NCBI GenBank assembly: GCA_964458605.1
Contig: CAYWLS010000007.1
Span: forward strand, 1-64,000
Source: JBBSNV01 sp964458605
GTDB taxonomy: Bacteria; Pseudomonadota; Alphaproteobacteria; Reyranellales; JAQSWP01
Direction of reading: 5' to 3'
Length of the DNA: 64,000 nt
In this document: piece by piece, positions 41,354-49,184 of the stretch
Position numbering within the stretch: the first letter of the stretch is position 1
Layout: every line of letters begins with the position of its first letter
Position numbers and translations under genes: made by a program
The notes under the pieces: model-generated
What the model was told of the DNA's origin: nothing
The model's database searches: none
Seen by the model: the letters and a program-made list of their open reading frames with translations, nothing else

Positions 41354-42250
41354 ATGCCAGACAACGATTTAGACCAACTCCGCCGCCAGATCGACGAGAT
41401 CGACGACGCCCTGCACAACCTGCTGCTGAAGCGCATGCAGGTAGTCGAAGGCGTCGCCCGTGCCAAAGAGAATGGGGCCAAGGCGGCCGGTGCCGGCAAG
41501 ACCGTGGCGATGCGACCCGGCCGCGAGGCCATCGTCATGCGTCGCCTGCTGGCGCGCCATTCGGGGCGTTTCCCGCCCGGCGCGCTGATCCGCATGTGGC
41601 GCGAGATGATGGGTGCGGTAACCGGCCTGCAGGGACCGTTCTCCATCGCCGTCTGCGTGCCCGAGGGCCAGCGCGGATTCTGGGACATGGCGCGCGATCA
41701 TTTCGGCGGCCAGGTACCGATGCGCCGTCACGGCTCGGCTGCCCAGGTGCTGGCCGAGATCGGCGAAGACCCCGGCGTGGTCGGGTTGCTGCCGGTGCCG
41801 ACCGAGCAGGACAAGGAATGGTGGTGGCCGGCCATCGTCGGCGATTTCGAATCCACCCCCCATATCGTGGCCCGCGTGCCGTTCCTGCGCGCCGGCAATG
41901 CCCGCACCGAGGGCTTGTCCGGCTTCATCGTGGCGCGGCTCAAGCCCGAACCCAGCGGCCCCGAGGGCCAGGACCGCACCCTGCTGGTGCTGGAATCGCC
42001 CGGCGACGTGTCGCGCAGCCGCATCGCCACGGCGCTGCAGGCGGCCGGACTGCCCGGCTTCACCTCGGCCATCCGCCACGATCCGCCGGGCGGCGGCATG
42101 GCCTATCTGATCGAGCTGCCGGTCTTCATGATCGACGGCGATCCCCGCCTGGCGCAGCTCGAAGCGGCGCTGGCCACGCCCGGCCTGCGGCTGACGCCGA
42201 TTGGCTGCTATGCCGTGCCCGTCGATCTGCAGGCCCCCGCCGCGGGCTAG
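41354..42250 (+). CDS. Chorismate mutase (AroQ) fused to a degenerate prephenate-dehydratase-like region
   Basis: 298 residues. The N-terminal 95 residues are an AroQ chorismate mutase: LRRQIDEIDDALHNLLLKRM with the catalytic arginine and lysine positions, and a later REAIVMRRLLARH helix. Residues 97-195 resemble the periplasmic-binding-like fold of prephenate dehydratase, but the catalytic TRF motif is replaced by GLSGFIVARL. An ACT-like domain (about 205-290) follows. It therefore probably supplies prephenate and may sense phenylalanine without dehydratase activity. ATG 41354; 27 bases before the aminotransferase gene. Confidence 0.8.
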   Translation: MPDNDLDQLRRQIDEIDDALHNLLLKRMQVVEGVARAKENGAKAAGAGKTVAMRPGREAIVMRRLLARHSGRFPPGALIRMWREMMGAVTGLQGPFSIAVCVPEGQRGFWDMARDHFGGQVPMRRHGSAAQVLAEIGEDPGVVGLLPVPTEQDKEWWWPAIVGDFESTPHIVARVPFLRAGNARTEGLSGFIVARLKPEPSGPEGQDRTLLVLESPGDVSRSRIATALQAAGLPGFTSAIRHDPPGGGMAYLIELPVFMIDGDPRLAQLEAALATPGLRLTPIGCYAVPVDLQAPAAG

Positions 42251-42277
42251 GATGGCGGGCCGCCACCGGAGAGCATC

Positions 42278-43387
42278 ATGAGCGCCGCCAACCCATCTGG
42301 TCCCAAACCGCGTCCGGGCATCCTGGACATCGCCGCCTATGTCGGCGGCAAGGATTCGATCCCCGGCTTCGACAAGGTCGTCAAGTTGTCGTCCAACGAG
42401 GGCGCGCTGGGCCCCAGCCCCAAGGCGATGGAGGCCTACAAGGCGATCGCGGCGGAACTGCATCGCTATCCCGAGGGCGGCTCGATCGACCTACGCGCCG
42501 CGATCGGCCGGCATCACGGCCTGGATCCCGAGCGCATCGTCTGCGGCACCGGCTCGGACGAACTGCTGAACCTGCTGGTGCGCGCCTATTGCGGCCCCGG
42601 CGACGAGCTGCTCTACAGCCAGCACGGCTTCCTGATGTACCCGATCAACGCCAAGGGCGTCGGCGCCACGGCGATCGCGGCGCCGGAGACGGCCGAGCTG
42701 CGCACCGACATCGATGCGCTGCTGGCCCGGGTCACGGACAGGACGCGCATTGTCGTGCTGGCCAATCCCAACAACCCGACCGGCAGCTACCTGACCAAGG
42801 ACGAGATGAAGCGTCTGCATGCGGGCCTGCCCAAATCGGTCATGCTGATCGTCGATGCCGCCTATGCCGAATATGTGGCGCGCAACGACTACGAGGCCGG
42901 AATCGAACTGGTCGACGCGGCCGACAATGTCGTGATGACCCGCACCTTCTCCAAGATCTACGGGCTGGGCGGCTTGCGGGTGGGCTGGTTCTACGGCCCG
43001 GCCGGCATCGTCGACGCCATCAACCGGCTGCGCCAGCCGTTCAACGTCAACGCCGCGGCGCAGGCGGCCGCGATCGCCGCGCTCAACGACATCGCCCATG
43101 CCGATGCGCAGCGCTCCAACAACGACATCTGGCTGCCCTGGTTCAGCCAGGAGCTGACCAGGCTCGGCCTGCACGTGTTCCCCAGCGTCGGCAATTTCGT
43201 GCTGGTGCGCTTTCCCAAAGGCGAGGGCAAGGACGCCACCGCTGCCAACGTCCATATGCTGAGGCACGGCATCATCCCGCGCATGATGGGCGCCTATGGG
43301 CTGGGCGATTGCCTGCGCATCACCATCGGCACCGAAGCGGAGATGCGCGCCGCGCGCGATGCGCTGGCGTCGTTCGTCAAAGGCTGA
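42278..43387 (+). CDS. hisC: Class I/II aminotransferase, HisC2/aromatic aminotransferase type
   Basis: 369 residues, histidinol-phosphate aminotransferase family. The PLP lysine is Lys226 in RTFSKIYGLGGLRVGW; NPNNPTGSYL and VDAAYAEYV are the other PLP contacts. Because it stands between chorismate mutase and prephenate dehydrogenase, it probably transaminates aromatic keto acids or arogenate precursors instead of, or besides, histidinol phosphate. GGAGAGCATC precedes the ATG. The stop is 2 bases before the next start. Confidence 0.92.
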   Translation: MSAANPSGPKPRPGILDIAAYVGGKDSIPGFDKVVKLSSNEGALGPSPKAMEAYKAIAAELHRYPEGGSIDLRAAIGRHHGLDPERIVCGTGSDELLNLLVRAYCGPGDELLYSQHGFLMYPINAKGVGATAIAAPETAELRTDIDALLARVTDRTRIVVLANPNNPTGSYLTKDEMKRLHAGLPKSVMLIVDAAYAEYVARNDYEAGIELVDAADNVVMTRTFSKIYGLGGLRVGWFYGPAGIVDAINRLRQPFNVNAAAQAAAIAALNDIAHADAQRSNNDIWLPWFSQELTRLGLHVFPSVGNFVLVRFPKGEGKDATAANVHMLRHGIIPRMMGAYGLGDCLRITIGTEAEMRAARDALASFVKG

Positions 43388-43389
43388 TC

Positions 43390-44328
43390 ATGGCGGCCAA
43401 GAAAGCGGCGAAGAAAAAAGCCGCCAAGAACCCGGCGGCAAGGAAAATCGCGCCGCTCTTCCCGGTGATGGCGCTGATCGGCATCGGCCTGATCGGCTCG
43501 TCGATCTCCCATGTCGCGCGCCGCGAGGGGCTGGTCGGGCGCATCCAGGTGGCGACGCGGCGCAAGGAGACCGCCGCCACCGCGCGCAAGCTGAAGCTGG
43601 GCGACGAGATCGGCACCGACATGGCCAAGGCGGTGAAGAACGCCGACTTCGTCGTGCTGTGCACGCCGGTCGGCGCCAATGCCGAGGTCATGCGCGAGAT
43701 TGCATCCCATCTGAAGCCTGGCGCCATCGTCTCCGATGTCGGCTCGGTCAAGCAGGCGGTGATCCGCGACATCCGCCCGCTGCTGCCCAAGGGCGTGCAT
43801 CTGGTGCCGGCCCATCCGGTGGCCGGCACCGAGCATTCCGGTCCGGAAGCGGGCTTCGCCGAGCTGTTCAAAGGCCGCTGGTGCATCCTCACGCCCGAGC
43901 CCAAGACCGACAAGAAAGCGGTGGCCAAGGTCGCCGAGTTCTGGCGCCGCTGCGGCAGCCAGGTCGAGATCATGGCGGCCGACCATCACGACAAGATCTT
44001 GGGCATCACCTCGCACCTGCCGCATCTGATCGCCTATGCCATCGTCGGCACCGCCACCGACCTGGAGGACAGCATCAAGTCGGAGGTGATCAAATTCGCC
44101 GCCGGCGGCTTCCGCGACTTCACCCGCATCGCCGCCTCCGATCCCACCATGTGGCGCGACGTGTTCCTCAACAACCGCGAGGCGGTGCTGGAGATGCTGC
44201 AGCGCCTGCAGGAGGACGTCACCTTCCTGCAGCGCGCCATCCGCTGGGGCGAGGGCGACAAGCTCTACGAGCTGTTCAGCCGCACCCGCGCCGTGCGCCG
44301 CGCGCTGATCGACGCCAAGCAGGCGTAG
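43390..44328 (+). CDS. tyrA: Prephenate/arogenate dehydrogenase
   Basis: 312 residues. An Ala/Lys-rich N-terminal extension (1-20) precedes the NAD(P) loop GIGLIGSS at 31-38. PVGANAEVM and the catalytic HPVAGTEHSGPEAG near 137-150 follow, then the helical dimerisation domain. It oxidatively decarboxylates prephenate or arogenate towards tyrosine. Together with the two preceding genes it forms a tyrosine/phenylalanine operon. No ACT domain is fused, so feedback control would have to come from elsewhere. Confidence 0.93.
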   Translation: MAAKKAAKKKAAKNPAARKIAPLFPVMALIGIGLIGSSISHVARREGLVGRIQVATRRKETAATARKLKLGDEIGTDMAKAVKNADFVVLCTPVGANAEVMREIASHLKPGAIVSDVGSVKQAVIRDIRPLLPKGVHLVPAHPVAGTEHSGPEAGFAELFKGRWCILTPEPKTDKKAVAKVAEFWRRCGSQVEIMAADHHDKILGITSHLPHLIAYAIVGTATDLEDSIKSEVIKFAAGGFRDFTRIAASDPTMWRDVFLNNREAVLEMLQRLQEDVTFLQRAIRWGEGDKLYELFSRTRAVRRALIDAKQA

Positions 44329-44338
44329 TTTCTTAACC

Positions 44339-44353
44339 TCTCCCACCGGGAGA
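44339..44353. repeat. Left hairpin bracketing the DUF559 gene
   Basis: TCTCCC-ACC-GGGAGA hairpin, followed by a second imperfect inverted pair (CATTC/GAATG, 44371-44391). It resembles the hairpin on the other side of the DUF559 gene in sequence and is placed in inverted orientation. Confidence 0.55.
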
Positions 44354-44370
44354 AGTCGGCCATTCGAGCG

Positions 44371-44724
44371 TTAGCGAGAATGGTCGGGTGAGGGGCCTTT
44401 TCTCAGTTCGGCAAGAATAGAATCGAGAACGGCTTCGATGTTCTCCAACACTTCGTTGTTCCAGAACCTGACTATTCTGCAACCGAAAGTGTTGAGATAG
44501 GCTGTGCGCTTGGCGTCGGCATTGGCCGTTTCAGCATGTTGTCCGCCGTCCAGTTCGACAACCAACCTGACCTGCTCGCAGAAGAAATCGACGACAAAAG
44601 GCCCAATCGGATGTTGTCGACGAAATTTGTAATTATCGAGTTGGCTATTCCGCAGCCGCGACCATAGCTTACGTTCCACATCGGTCAGATTGCGCCGAAG
44701 CTCTTTGGCACGAATACTTGCCAT
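44371..44724 (-). CDS. DUF559 endonuclease-domain protein
   Basis: 117 residues, very short-patch-repair-like nuclease fold: RNLTDVERKLWSRLRN, KFRRQHPIGPFVVDFFC, VVELDGGQH and FWNNEVLENIEAVLDSI. The E...D...ELDGGQH residues are the usual DUF559 active-site set. Function in cells is unknown; such genes are common singletons often found between repeats. It is lower in G+C than its neighbours and bracketed by hairpins, suggesting a mobile or recently inserted cassette. Confidence 0.9.
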   Translation of the reverse strand: MASIRAKELRRNLTDVERKLWSRLRNSQLDNYKFRRQHPIGPFVVDFFCEQVRLVVELDGGQHAETANADAKRTAYLNTFGCRIVRFWNNEVLENIEAVLDSILAELRKGPSPDHSR

Positions 44725-44733
44725 GACCCCTAG

Positions 44734-44754
44734 CCCTCTCCCGGTGGGAGAGGG
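44734..44754. repeat. Right hairpin bracketing the DUF559 gene
   Basis: CCCTCTCCC-GGT-GGGAGAGGG has perfect 9-bp arms. It lies 10 bases before the DUF559 start and 9 bases after the gpt stop. A shorter related hairpin lies beyond the DUF559 stop. Confidence 0.75.
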
Positions 44755-44762
44755 AACATGAA

Positions 44763-45263
44763 TCACCCCCCGTTCTTCATCTCCACGATCGGCTTGCTCA
44801 TCGTCGTTTCCTGGTCCCACGGGAACAGGATCCAGGTGTCCTGACTTACCTCGGTGATGAAGGTGTCGACCAGCGGCCGGCCGGCCGGCTTGGCGTAGAT
44901 CGCCGCGAAATGCGCCTTGGGCAGCAGCGCCCTGACGGCGCGCGCCGTGACGCCGGTATCGACCAGATCGTCGACCAGCAGCCAGCCTTCGCCCTGGTCC
45001 GCCAGCGCCGCTTGGGGCGCTTTCAGGATGCGCGCCTCCGGGTTGCGCGACAGCTTGTCGTAGGCGGCGCAGCACACCGTCTCGACCAGCCGCAGGTCCA
45101 GCTCGCGCGCCACGATCGCCGCCGGCACCAGCCCGCCGCGCGTGATGGCGACCAGGCCCTTGAACGGGGGCAGATCGGTCAGCCGCCAGGCCAGCGCCTT
45201 GCAATGCCGGTGCAGCTCTTCCCACGACACCGGGAACATCCGCGCATAGCCCGTACCCGCCAT
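44763..45263 (-). CDS. gpt: Xanthine phosphoribosyltransferase
   Basis: 166 residues. It makes XMP/GMP from xanthine/guanine and PRPP for purine salvage. The PRPP loop is LLVDDLVDTGVTARAV near residue 97; ITRGGLVPAAIVARELDLR is the PRTase strand, and WILFPWDQE near the end is typical of bacterial Gpt. GGGGGACGAAG precedes the ATG at 45263. Confidence 0.93.
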   Translation of the reverse strand: MAGTGYARMFPVSWEELHRHCKALAWRLTDLPPFKGLVAITRGGLVPAAIVARELDLRLVETVCCAAYDKLSRNPEARILKAPQAALADQGEGWLLVDDLVDTGVTARAVRALLPKAHFAAIYAKPAGRPLVDTFITEVSQDTWILFPWDQETTMSKPIVEMKNGG

Positions 45264-45383
45264 CTTCGTCCCCCCGGCCCCGTCCGCCGGTTGCCCGCGC
45301 GGAGCCGCGCAATGGTTGAAAGTCAGCCCGGCCGGCAACGCCGGTTGTGGTCGATCTATAGAACGTTACACTCCGGCCCGTCC

Positions 45384-46310
45384 ATGACACGTCCCGCAAA
45401 CCCGACCCGGCCGCGCCTGCTCGAGACCCTGGTGCCGATCCTGTTCGTGCCGATCTGGAGCACCGGCTTCATCGGCGGCAAGCTCGGCCTGCCTTACGCC
45501 GAGCCCTATACCTTCCTGTCGATCCGCTACGGGCTGGTGGTGCTGCTGATCGGCGCCATCGCGCTGATCATGCGCGCGCCCTGGCCGGCCGACTGGCGCC
45601 AGGCGGCGCATATCGGCTTCTGCGGCCTGCTGCTGCAGGGCGTCAATATCGGCTGCGTGTTCGATGCCATCCATCACGGCCTGCCCGCCGGGGTGGCCTC
45701 GCTGATCGTCGGCCTGCAGCCTTTGCTGACCGCCGCCGTGGTCGGACCGATCCTGGGCGAGCGGGTCGACCGCCTGCAATGGTTCGGGCTGGCGCTGGGC
45801 CTGGCGGGCGTGGCCCTGGTGGTGGAGGAGAAGCTGGGCGGGACTTTCGGCCTGCTGCCGGTCGGGCTGGCCGGCATCGCGCTGTGCGCCATCACCGCGG
45901 GCACGGTCTATCAGAAGCGCTTCTGCCCGCATTTCGATCTGCGTACCGGCCTGGCCATCCAGCATATCGTGGCCCTGGCCTATGTCGGCCTGCTGGCGCT
46001 GACCACCGAGACGCGCCAGGTGGCGTGGAGCGGCGAATTCGCGTTCGCCCTGGTGTGGCTGGTGCTGGTGCTGTCGCTGGGCGCCATGTCGCTGCTGTTC
46101 CTGATGATCCGGCGTGGGGCTGCCTCGCGCACCGCGGCGCTGTTCTACCTGGTGCCGGCCAGCACGGCGCTGATCGCCTGGTTCCTGTTCGGCGAGAAGC
46201 TCGGCCTGGTGGCGCTGTGCGGCGTGGCTTTGACGGCGCTGGGCGTGTTCCTGGCGACGCGCACGCCCAGGACCGCGCCCGATCCGCTCACCGCGGTGGA
46301 TGCGGCATGA
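45384..46310 (+). CDS. EamA/DMT transporter (tandem copy 1)
   Basis: 308 residues, ten helices in two EamA repeats; the opening PIWSTGFIGGKLGLPYAEPYTFL and GTVYQKRFCPHFDLRTGLAIQ are typical of metabolite exporters. It is nearly collinear with the next gene and has exactly the same length, so the pair arose by tandem duplication. Its TGA overlaps the next ATG (ATGA). No leader space is visible after a possible -10 at 45367-45372. Confidence 0.88.
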   Translation: MTRPANPTRPRLLETLVPILFVPIWSTGFIGGKLGLPYAEPYTFLSIRYGLVVLLIGAIALIMRAPWPADWRQAAHIGFCGLLLQGVNIGCVFDAIHHGLPAGVASLIVGLQPLLTAAVVGPILGERVDRLQWFGLALGLAGVALVVEEKLGGTFGLLPVGLAGIALCAITAGTVYQKRFCPHFDLRTGLAIQHIVALAYVGLLALTTETRQVAWSGEFAFALVWLVLVLSLGAMSLLFLMIRRGAASRTAALFYLVPASTALIAWFLFGEKLGLVALCGVALTALGVFLATRTPRTAPDPLTAVDAA

Positions 46311-47233
46311 GCGCCATGCAGGCAACCGCGCCACGCGCGTCCTGGGTCGATGCCGCCATCGCCGCGCTGTTCGTGCCGCTGTGGAGCACCGGCTTCATCG
46401 GCGCCAAGCTGGGCCTGCCCTATGCCGAGCCCTATACCTTCCTGTTCCTGCGCTATGCCGCGGTGGCGGTGCTGCTGGGCGGCATCGCGCTATTGATGCG
46501 CGCGCCCTGGCCGCGCACGGCCAGGGCGTGGCTGCACATCGTAGTGGCCGGGCTGCTGGTGCATGCGGTCTACATCTCCTGCGTGTTCGATTCGATCTAT
46601 CACGGCCTGCCCTCGGGCGTGTCGGCGCTGATCGTCGGTTTGCAGCCTCTGTTGACGGCCGCCGTGGTCGGGCCGCTGCTGGGCGAGCGGGTGGGCCCGC
46701 GCCAGTGGCTGGGCCTGCTGCTGGGGCTGATCGGCGTCGCCCTGGTGCTGGAGGAGAAGATCAGCCTCAATGTCGGCTTCTGGGCGATCGGCCTGTCGGT
46801 GATCGCGCTGCTCGGCATCTCGATCGGCACGGTCTACCAGAAGCGCTTCTGTCCGACGCTCGACCTGCGCAGCGGCGTGGCGATCCAGTACTGCGCCACC
46901 GCCATCTATGTCGGCATTTTCGCCCTGACCTTGGAGGCCCGCCACGTCGAATGGACCGGCCGCTTCGTCTTCGCCCTGGTGTGGCTGATGCTGGTGCTGT
47001 CGATCGGCGCGGTGTCTTTGTTGTTCATCCTGTTGCGACGCGGCTCGGCCTCGCGCACTGCGGCGCTGTTCTACCTGGTGCCGCCCTGCACCGCGCTGGT
47101 GGCCTGGCTGCTGTTCGACGAACGGCTGGGTCCGTTGGCGCTGGTCGGCATGGCGGTGGCCGCGGCCGGCGTGTTCTTGGCCACGCGGCCGACGAAAAAT
47201 CCGGCGCCGGTCAATGTGGTGGACGCGGCGTGA
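46307..47233 (+). CDS. EamA/DMT transporter (tandem copy 2)
   Basis: 308 residues, paralogue of the preceding gene: PLWSTGFIGAKLGLPYAEPYTFL, HGLPSGVSALIVGLQPLLTAAV and GTVYQKRFCPTLDLRSGVAIQ match position by position. It may form a heteromeric pair with copy 1 (as seen for some small transporters) or have a different substrate. Its TGA overlaps the GTG start of chaC, giving a chain of three translationally coupled genes. Confidence 0.88.
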   Translation: MSAMQATAPRASWVDAAIAALFVPLWSTGFIGAKLGLPYAEPYTFLFLRYAAVAVLLGGIALLMRAPWPRTARAWLHIVVAGLLVHAVYISCVFDSIYHGLPSGVSALIVGLQPLLTAAVVGPLLGERVGPRQWLGLLLGLIGVALVLEEKISLNVGFWAIGLSVIALLGISIGTVYQKRFCPTLDLRSGVAIQYCATAIYVGIFALTLEARHVEWTGRFVFALVWLMLVLSIGAVSLLFILLRRGSASRTAALFYLVPPCTALVAWLLFDERLGPLALVGMAVAAAGVFLATRPTKNPAPVNVVDAA

Positions 47234-47778
47234 GCGGCGGCGATCTTTACGTCTTCGCCTATGGCTCGCTGATGTGGGATCCGGGCTTCGCCTATGCCGA
47301 GCGCCGGCGCGGCCTGCTGCGCGGCTACCATCGCGCCTTCTGCATCTATTCGCACCATTATCGCGGCACGCCGCAGAGCCCCGGTCTGGTGCTGGGGCTG
47401 GATCGCGGCGGCGCCTGCCGCGGCATCGTCTATCGCGTGCCCGCCGCCGAGGAGAAGCCGGTGCGCGCCTATCTGTGGGAGCGCGAGATCGGCAATGACG
47501 GCGTCTATGTCGAGAAGCACCTGCCGGTGCTGCTCGATGGGGATGACGGCCTGGAAGGCCCGGTCACGGTGTCGGCGCTGACCTACGTGGCCGACCGCGC
47601 CCATCCGCAATACGCCGGGCGTTTGACCGAGGCGCTGCTGGTGCCGCTGATCAGGAGCGGCGTCGGCGTCAAAGGCCGCTGCCTCGACTATTGCGCCAAC
47701 ACGGTCAAGCACCTGGAGGAGCTGGGCTTCCGCGAGACCAGCCTGCACCGGCTGCTGGACAAGGCGCGCGCCCCTTAG
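47230..47778 (+). CDS. chaC: Gamma-glutamylcyclotransferase, ChaC family
   Basis: 182 residues; cleaves glutathione to 5-oxoproline and Cys-Gly. The substrate loop is FAYGSLMWDPGF at 9-20, and GRCLDYCANTVKHLEELG near residue 150 is the ChaC signature. GTG start at 47230 overlapping the previous stop. Coupling to two exporters suggests removal of glutathione breakdown products, but this is inference. Confidence 0.92.
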   Translation: MSGGDLYVFAYGSLMWDPGFAYAERRRGLLRGYHRAFCIYSHHYRGTPQSPGLVLGLDRGGACRGIVYRVPAAEEKPVRAYLWEREIGNDGVYVEKHLPVLLDGDDGLEGPVTVSALTYVADRAHPQYAGRLTEALLVPLIRSGVGVKGRCLDYCANTVKHLEELGFRETSLHRLLDKARAP

Positions 47779-47821
47779 CATCGGCGCCGCCGGGTCGGCT
47801 ATCATCGCCGGCGGAGGGACG

Positions 47822-49090
47822 ATGCCCGAGGATTGGAGCCAGGAACTGTGGCGGCTGGGCCTGGCCCTGGCGCTGGGCCTGCTGGTCGGCGTCGAACGCG
47901 GCTGGAGCCTGCGCGGCGCGGGCGAGGGCCAGCGCGTGGCCGGCCTGCGCACCTTCGGCGTCATCGGCCTGAGCGGCGGACTGAGCGGCTTGCTGGCGCT
48001 GCACACCGACTGGCTGGTGCTGGGCGCCGCCCTGCTGGGCTTCGTCGCGCTGCTGATCTTCGCCTTCAGTCGCGGCCACCTCCATGAGGGCGATCGCGGC
48101 GCCACCACCTTGTTCGCCGCGCTGGCGGTGTTCGTGATCGGCATCGTCGCGGTGGCGCTGCAGTCGCATGTGGCGGTGGCCGTCGGCGTGGTGCTGACCC
48201 TCCTGCTCGGACTGAAGCGGCCATTGCATCGCGCCCTGGAAAAGCTGCGCCAGGAAGAGCTGCTGGCCGCGCTCGAGCTGCTGCTGATCTCGGCGGTGAT
48301 CCTGCCGGTGCTGCCCGATCGCGGCTATGGGCCGTTCGCGGCCCTCAATCCCTATCGCATCTGGCTGATGGTGGTGCTGGTGGCGGCGGTATCCTTTGTC
48401 GGCTATGGCGCGATCCGCCTGTTCGGCGCGCGACGCGGACCGCTGCTGACCGGCCTGTTCGGCGGGCTGGTGTCGTCGACCGCCGTGACCCTGGCGCTGT
48501 CGCGCCTGGCGCGCCGGCCCGCCGCCGATTGCGCCGCGCTGGCGGCCGGCTCGGCCATCGCCTCCTCGATCATGTTCTGGCGCAGCCTGCTGATCGTGCT
48601 GGTGGTCAATCCGGCCCTGGCCGGCACGCTGGCCTTGCCGCTGCTGGCGGCCGGTGCGGCCGGCGGGCTGGTGTCGCTGCTGGTGGCGGGATTCGACCGC
48701 CAGGAAGCGACCGACTTCTCGCCGGGCAATCCGACCCATCTGGGCCAGGCCATCGAGTTCGGCCTGTTCCTCGGCGCGATCGGCTTCCTGGCCGCCGCGC
48801 TGCGCGCCTGGCTGGGCGATGCCGGCGTCTATGTGCTGGCGCCGATCGCCGGCCTGGCCGATGTCGACGCCATCTCCCTGTCGCTGGCCTCGATGGCCCA
48901 GACCGATCTGGCCGCGCCGGTGGCGATCGACGGCGTGCTGCTGGCCTGCCTGGTCAACACCCTGGTCAAGCAGGGCATCGCCTTCGTGCTGGCGCCGCGC
49001 GCCATGGCGTGGCGCATGATGCCGCCGCTGCTGGCCGCGCTTGCGGTCGGCGCCCTGTTGCGCCTGTTCGTGCCGCTGGCGCTGTTCTAA
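47822..49090 (+). CDS. MgtC/SapB N-terminal plus DUF4010 membrane protein
   Basis: 422 residues, about 12 helices. The N-terminus GLALALGLLVGVERGWSLR and RVAGLRTFGVIGLSGGL is the MgtC/SapB pattern; the C-terminal half is DUF4010. Function unknown; possibly ion homeostasis. GGAGGG lies at good spacing before the ATG. Confidence 0.88.
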   Translation: MPEDWSQELWRLGLALALGLLVGVERGWSLRGAGEGQRVAGLRTFGVIGLSGGLSGLLALHTDWLVLGAALLGFVALLIFAFSRGHLHEGDRGATTLFAALAVFVIGIVAVALQSHVAVAVGVVLTLLLGLKRPLHRALEKLRQEELLAALELLLISAVILPVLPDRGYGPFAALNPYRIWLMVVLVAAVSFVGYGAIRLFGARRGPLLTGLFGGLVSSTAVTLALSRLARRPAADCAALAAGSAIASSIMFWRSLLIVLVVNPALAGTLALPLLAAGAAGGLVSLLVAGFDRQEATDFSPGNPTHLGQAIEFGLFLGAIGFLAAALRAWLGDAGVYVLAPIAGLADVDAISLSLASMAQTDLAAPVAIDGVLLACLVNTLVKQGIAFVLAPRAMAWRMMPPLLAALAVGALLRLFVPLALF

Positions 49091-49145
49091 GCCATTGCGC
49101 CGGCTTGGCGATTGGATCCGGTGCGGCAATGCAGCAAAATCCCGC

Positions 49146-49151
49146 TATAAT
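49146..49151 (+). promoter_or_regulatory. -10 box upstream of malonyl-CoA decarboxylase
   Basis: TATAAT, a perfect consensus -10, lies 33 bases before the ATG at 49185; the -35 region is poor (GCGGCA), so an activator may help. Confidence 0.4.
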
Positions 49152-49184
49152 CGTTACGGGCAGACAGTTGGGAGAACCTCGTCC

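Noticed and set aside
40087..44328. A 1413-codon plus-strand open frame spanning metX antisense through tyrA
   Set aside because: Only its last 312 codons (from 43390) are a real gene; the rest is the shadow of metX, metW-side sequence, chorismate mutase and aminotransferase genes in other frames.
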